A DNA stretch of 62,835 nucleotides from an uncultured Pelagibacteraceae bacterium. Lineage in GTDB: Bacteria > Pseudomonadota > Alphaproteobacteria > Pelagibacterales > Pelagibacteraceae. Below the pieces are notes generated by a model, which saw only the letters and a list, made by a program, of their open reading frames with translations, was not told the DNA's origin and made no database searches. Both the position numbers and the translations under genes were made by a program. The stretch lies in NCBI GenBank assembly GCA_902583785.1, contig CACHXE010000002.1:1-62835 (forward strand). Reading direction: 5' to 3'. Below are positions 60,531 to 62,835 of this stretch, piece after piece (positions within the stretch are counted from its first letter, which is position 1; the number at the start of each line of letters is the position of its first letter).

Positions 60531-61519
60531 TGGGAAACTTGATTAGCTTTTTCATTATTTTGCGCAATCTCCATGATATGATTTATTTTTTGAAAATCTG
60601 AATCTCTCGCCATCATGTTGTCGCTTAAATATCTTTTCCATTTGTTTGCACCCTTTTGACCATGATAAAGACCCACTGTGTGTCTCATAATCTGATTAAC
60701 TCTTGTTCCATTTTTTACCTCTTCTTGTACATATTCAACCAATTTTTCTGCTATATCCGATCTTGATGGTACATTTTTATTATTAAAAAATTTATTTTCA
60801 ATATCTGCTAAGAAATATGGATTTTGATAAATTGCCCTACCTATCATAACACCGTCACAATTTTTTAAATGATTTTTAATTTGTTCAGAGTTTGTAATTC
60901 CGCCATTTATTATAATTTCAAGATCTTGGTTTGTTTTTTTAATTTGGTAAACCATTGGATAATTTAATTTAGGAATTTTTAAATTTTCTTTTGGTGTAAG
61001 ACCTTTTAAAATAGCTTTACGAGCATGTAATATTATAGTTTTGCTCCCAGCTTTTGATATTTTATTTATAAATGAGTTTAGGTATTCATAATTTTCAACA
61101 TTATCAAAGCCTATTCTGGTTTTTGCTGTCACTGGAATTTTGCATGAATTAACCATTTTGTTAATACATTCACTCACAAGGTTTGGTTCTTTTATTAAAC
61201 ATGCGCCAAATCTATTTTTCTGTACTTTTTTACTGGGACAACCAAGATTCAAATTTATTTCGTCATAACCCATATCTTCTGCTATTTTGGAAACTTCAGC
61301 TAATTCATTTTTATCAGAACCACCAACCTGAAGAGCAAGAGGTTTTTCAATTTTATTAAATCCTAAGATTTTTTTTCTATTGCCGTGAATAGCTGATTTT
61401 GTAGCAACCATCTCGGTATAAAGCATTACATTTTTACTCAACAATCGTAAAAAGTATCTTTCGTGTCGATCCGTACAATCCATCATAGGAGCAACACAAA
61501 TTTTTCTATTGATACTCAA
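60527..61519 (-). CDS. dusA: tRNA-dihydrouridine synthase A
   Basis: APMMDCTDRHERYFLR; LQVGGSDKNEL; NLNLGCPSKKVQKNRFGACL. Confidence 0.93.
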   Translation of the reverse strand: MSINRKICVAPMMDCTDRHERYFLRLLSKNVMLYTEMVATKSAIHGNRKKILGFNKIEKPLALQVGGSDKNELAEVSKIAEDMGYDEINLNLGCPSKKVQKNRFGACLIKEPNLVSECINKMVNSCKIPVTAKTRIGFDNVENYEYLNSFINKISKAGSKTIILHARKAILKGLTPKENLKIPKLNYPMVYQIKKTNQDLEIIINGGITNSEQIKNHLKNCDGVMIGRAIYQNPYFLADIENKFFNNKNVPSRSDIAEKLVEYVQEEVKNGTRVNQIMRHTVGLYHGQKGANKWKRYLSDNMMARDSDFQKINHIMEIAQNNEKANQVSQ

Positions 61520-61996
61520 TTATTTTTTTTCTTCTTCTATTTCTTCTGTTAGTTCTAAAGGATCGGTCTCTTTAGTTGATACATCTTTTGCTTGATTTGT
61601 AAGGCTGGTATCATTTTTTGTTTCTTTTGAAGGACTTCCCGTTACGGGAGTTTTTCTCATTCTTTTTGAGGGTAATATTGCTACTCCAGTTTTTGAAACT
61701 TCCCCTTTGTATAATTGTTCAAAATCGTCTGATACAACTTCATCCGAATCTTCCTCTTCGAAAGTTTCGTCAGGCTCTTTTCTTAATCTAAGAATTGCAT
61801 TTTTTTTCAATTCTTCAACTTTAAGTTTTCCAGAAGCAATTTCTCTTAGAGCGATAACTGTTCTCTTGTCATTGTCTTCCTTAACAAGCATTTCTGATCC
61901 AGAATTTAATTGTGAAGTTCTCTCCTTAGCCAATAGAACTAAATCATACTGATTTTCAACTTTATCTAAACAATCCTCTACTGTGATACGTGCCAT
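61520..61996 (-). CDS. rpoZ: RNA polymerase omega subunit with extended C-terminal tail
   Basis: [45 protein letters not shown]. Confidence 0.92.
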   Translation of the reverse strand: MARITVEDCLDKVENQYDLVLLAKERTSQLNSGSEMLVKEDNDKRTVIALREIASGKLKVEELKKNAILRLRKEPDETFEEEDSDEVVSDDFEQLYKGEVSKTGVAILPSKRMRKTPVTGSPSKETKNDTSLTNQAKDVSTKETDPLELTEEIEEEKK

Positions 61997-62033
61997 AAGA
62001 ATGTGAAATAATTAATGAAAAGCAGTAACAAAA

Positions 62034-62816
62034 TCAAGTTTTTTTTCTTAGATATTTTGGCTCTAGCGAATTTCTTATTATTAACAGCGCCAAAAGCGAA
62101 AAGGCTACATAAAAGATACTTAAAATAGCTATAAATTCAATTGTATACCCTCTATCAATCAAAATGCCAAATAAAGCGGTGCCAAAAGCAGTTGAAAAAA
62201 CCATCAATGCTGTGGTCAAAGCTCTTATGCTACCTAAATATCTAACACCATAGATCTCTGCCCATGTTGATGATCCTAGAACATTCGCTAAACCATTAGA
62301 TATACCTATTAATCCGAAGAAAAAAAATGCTGAAAATGAAAAATTAAAGAAGAACAAGATTATAAGACCTAATAGCAATGGAATATTCATAAAAGGTATC
62401 ATTTTTCTACTTGTAAATTTATCAACCAAAAAACCAGAAGATATTAGAGTCAAAATTGATGTTACAGAGTAAACCATAAAGGATTTTGGAATGATATACT
62501 CGCCCCAAAGTTTTGAGTCAGCAATAAAAGATTGATATATAAAAACTCCAGTCGCAATCCAGGGCATCGCAAGCATATTTAAAGATATAATATAAAATCT
62601 GAAATCTTTTAAGACTTCTGATCTTCTCCAATTTTTTATATATATAAATTTTTTATTACTTTTGATTAAATCTTGTCCTTCTCTTGAATAAATAGTGATA
62701 TTTTTTATAGTATAAAAAACCAAAAGTGGAAGTACTAGAATTATAATTAATGAAATAAATTGCCAGATTATTCTCCATGAGAAAATAGAAAGCAAAGAAA
62801 CAATTAATATTGGCAA
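62034..62816 (-). CDS. MFS transporter, C-terminal part (open at the right edge)
   Basis: 260 aa, multi-TM; ORF may continue past the window end. Confidence 0.65.
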   Translation of the reverse strand: MPILIVSLLSIFSWRIIWQFISLIIILVLPLLVFYTIKNITIYSREGQDLIKSNKKFIYIKNWRRSEVLKDFRFYIISLNMLAMPWIATGVFIYQSFIADSKLWGEYIIPKSFMVYSVTSILTLISSGFLVDKFTSRKMIPFMNIPLLLGLIILFFFNFSFSAFFFFGLIGISNGLANVLGSSTWAEIYGVRYLGSIRALTTALMVFSTAFGTALFGILIDRGYTIEFIAILSIFYVAFSLLALLIIRNSLEPKYLRKKT

Positions 62817-62835
62817 AATAAATTCTGCCGATGAA

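Noticed and set aside
1-62835. Mobile element, prophage, defence system or biosynthetic island
   Set aside because: No transposase, integrase, phage structural, restriction or toxin-antitoxin genes recognised; gene content is overwhelmingly core.

Overview
This is an AT-rich, densely packed alphaproteobacterial window. Gene content and order (proteorhodopsin next to ferredoxin and FNR, lptFGD-surA-pdxA-rsmA-gmk, recA-alaS, rpsF-rpsR-rplI-dnaB) fit a SAR11/Pelagibacterales chromosome. It is almost entirely core genome. I see no CRISPR array, transposase, integrase, prophage, rRNA or clear tRNA, and I cannot support a new multi-gene defence or mobile system here. The items most worth following up are: (1) panB split by one extra base in a poly-A9 tract, a candidate for transcriptional-slippage rescue; (2) all nine convergent gene pairs ending within a few bases of each other, five of them overlapping; (3) a deletion scar joining the 5' end of an ABM-monooxygenase-like gene to the 3' end of a gph/HAD-like gene; (4) a stand-alone TSCPD domain resembling the C-terminus of B12-dependent ribonucleotide reductase, in a window that also encodes class I NrdAB; (5) a structured leader and palindrome upstream of a blue-type (Gln105) proteorhodopsin, with a terminator just upstream of ferredoxin; (6) LexA-like GAAC-N7-GAAC motifs at nrdA and, imperfectly, recA; (7) prpE next to an AcuC/HDAC-like deacetylase; (8) a CADD-like protein that may make p-aminobenzoate; (9) a perfect 12-bp inverted repeat upstream of icd. 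All calls come from reading the sequence and recalling protein families. No searches were run.
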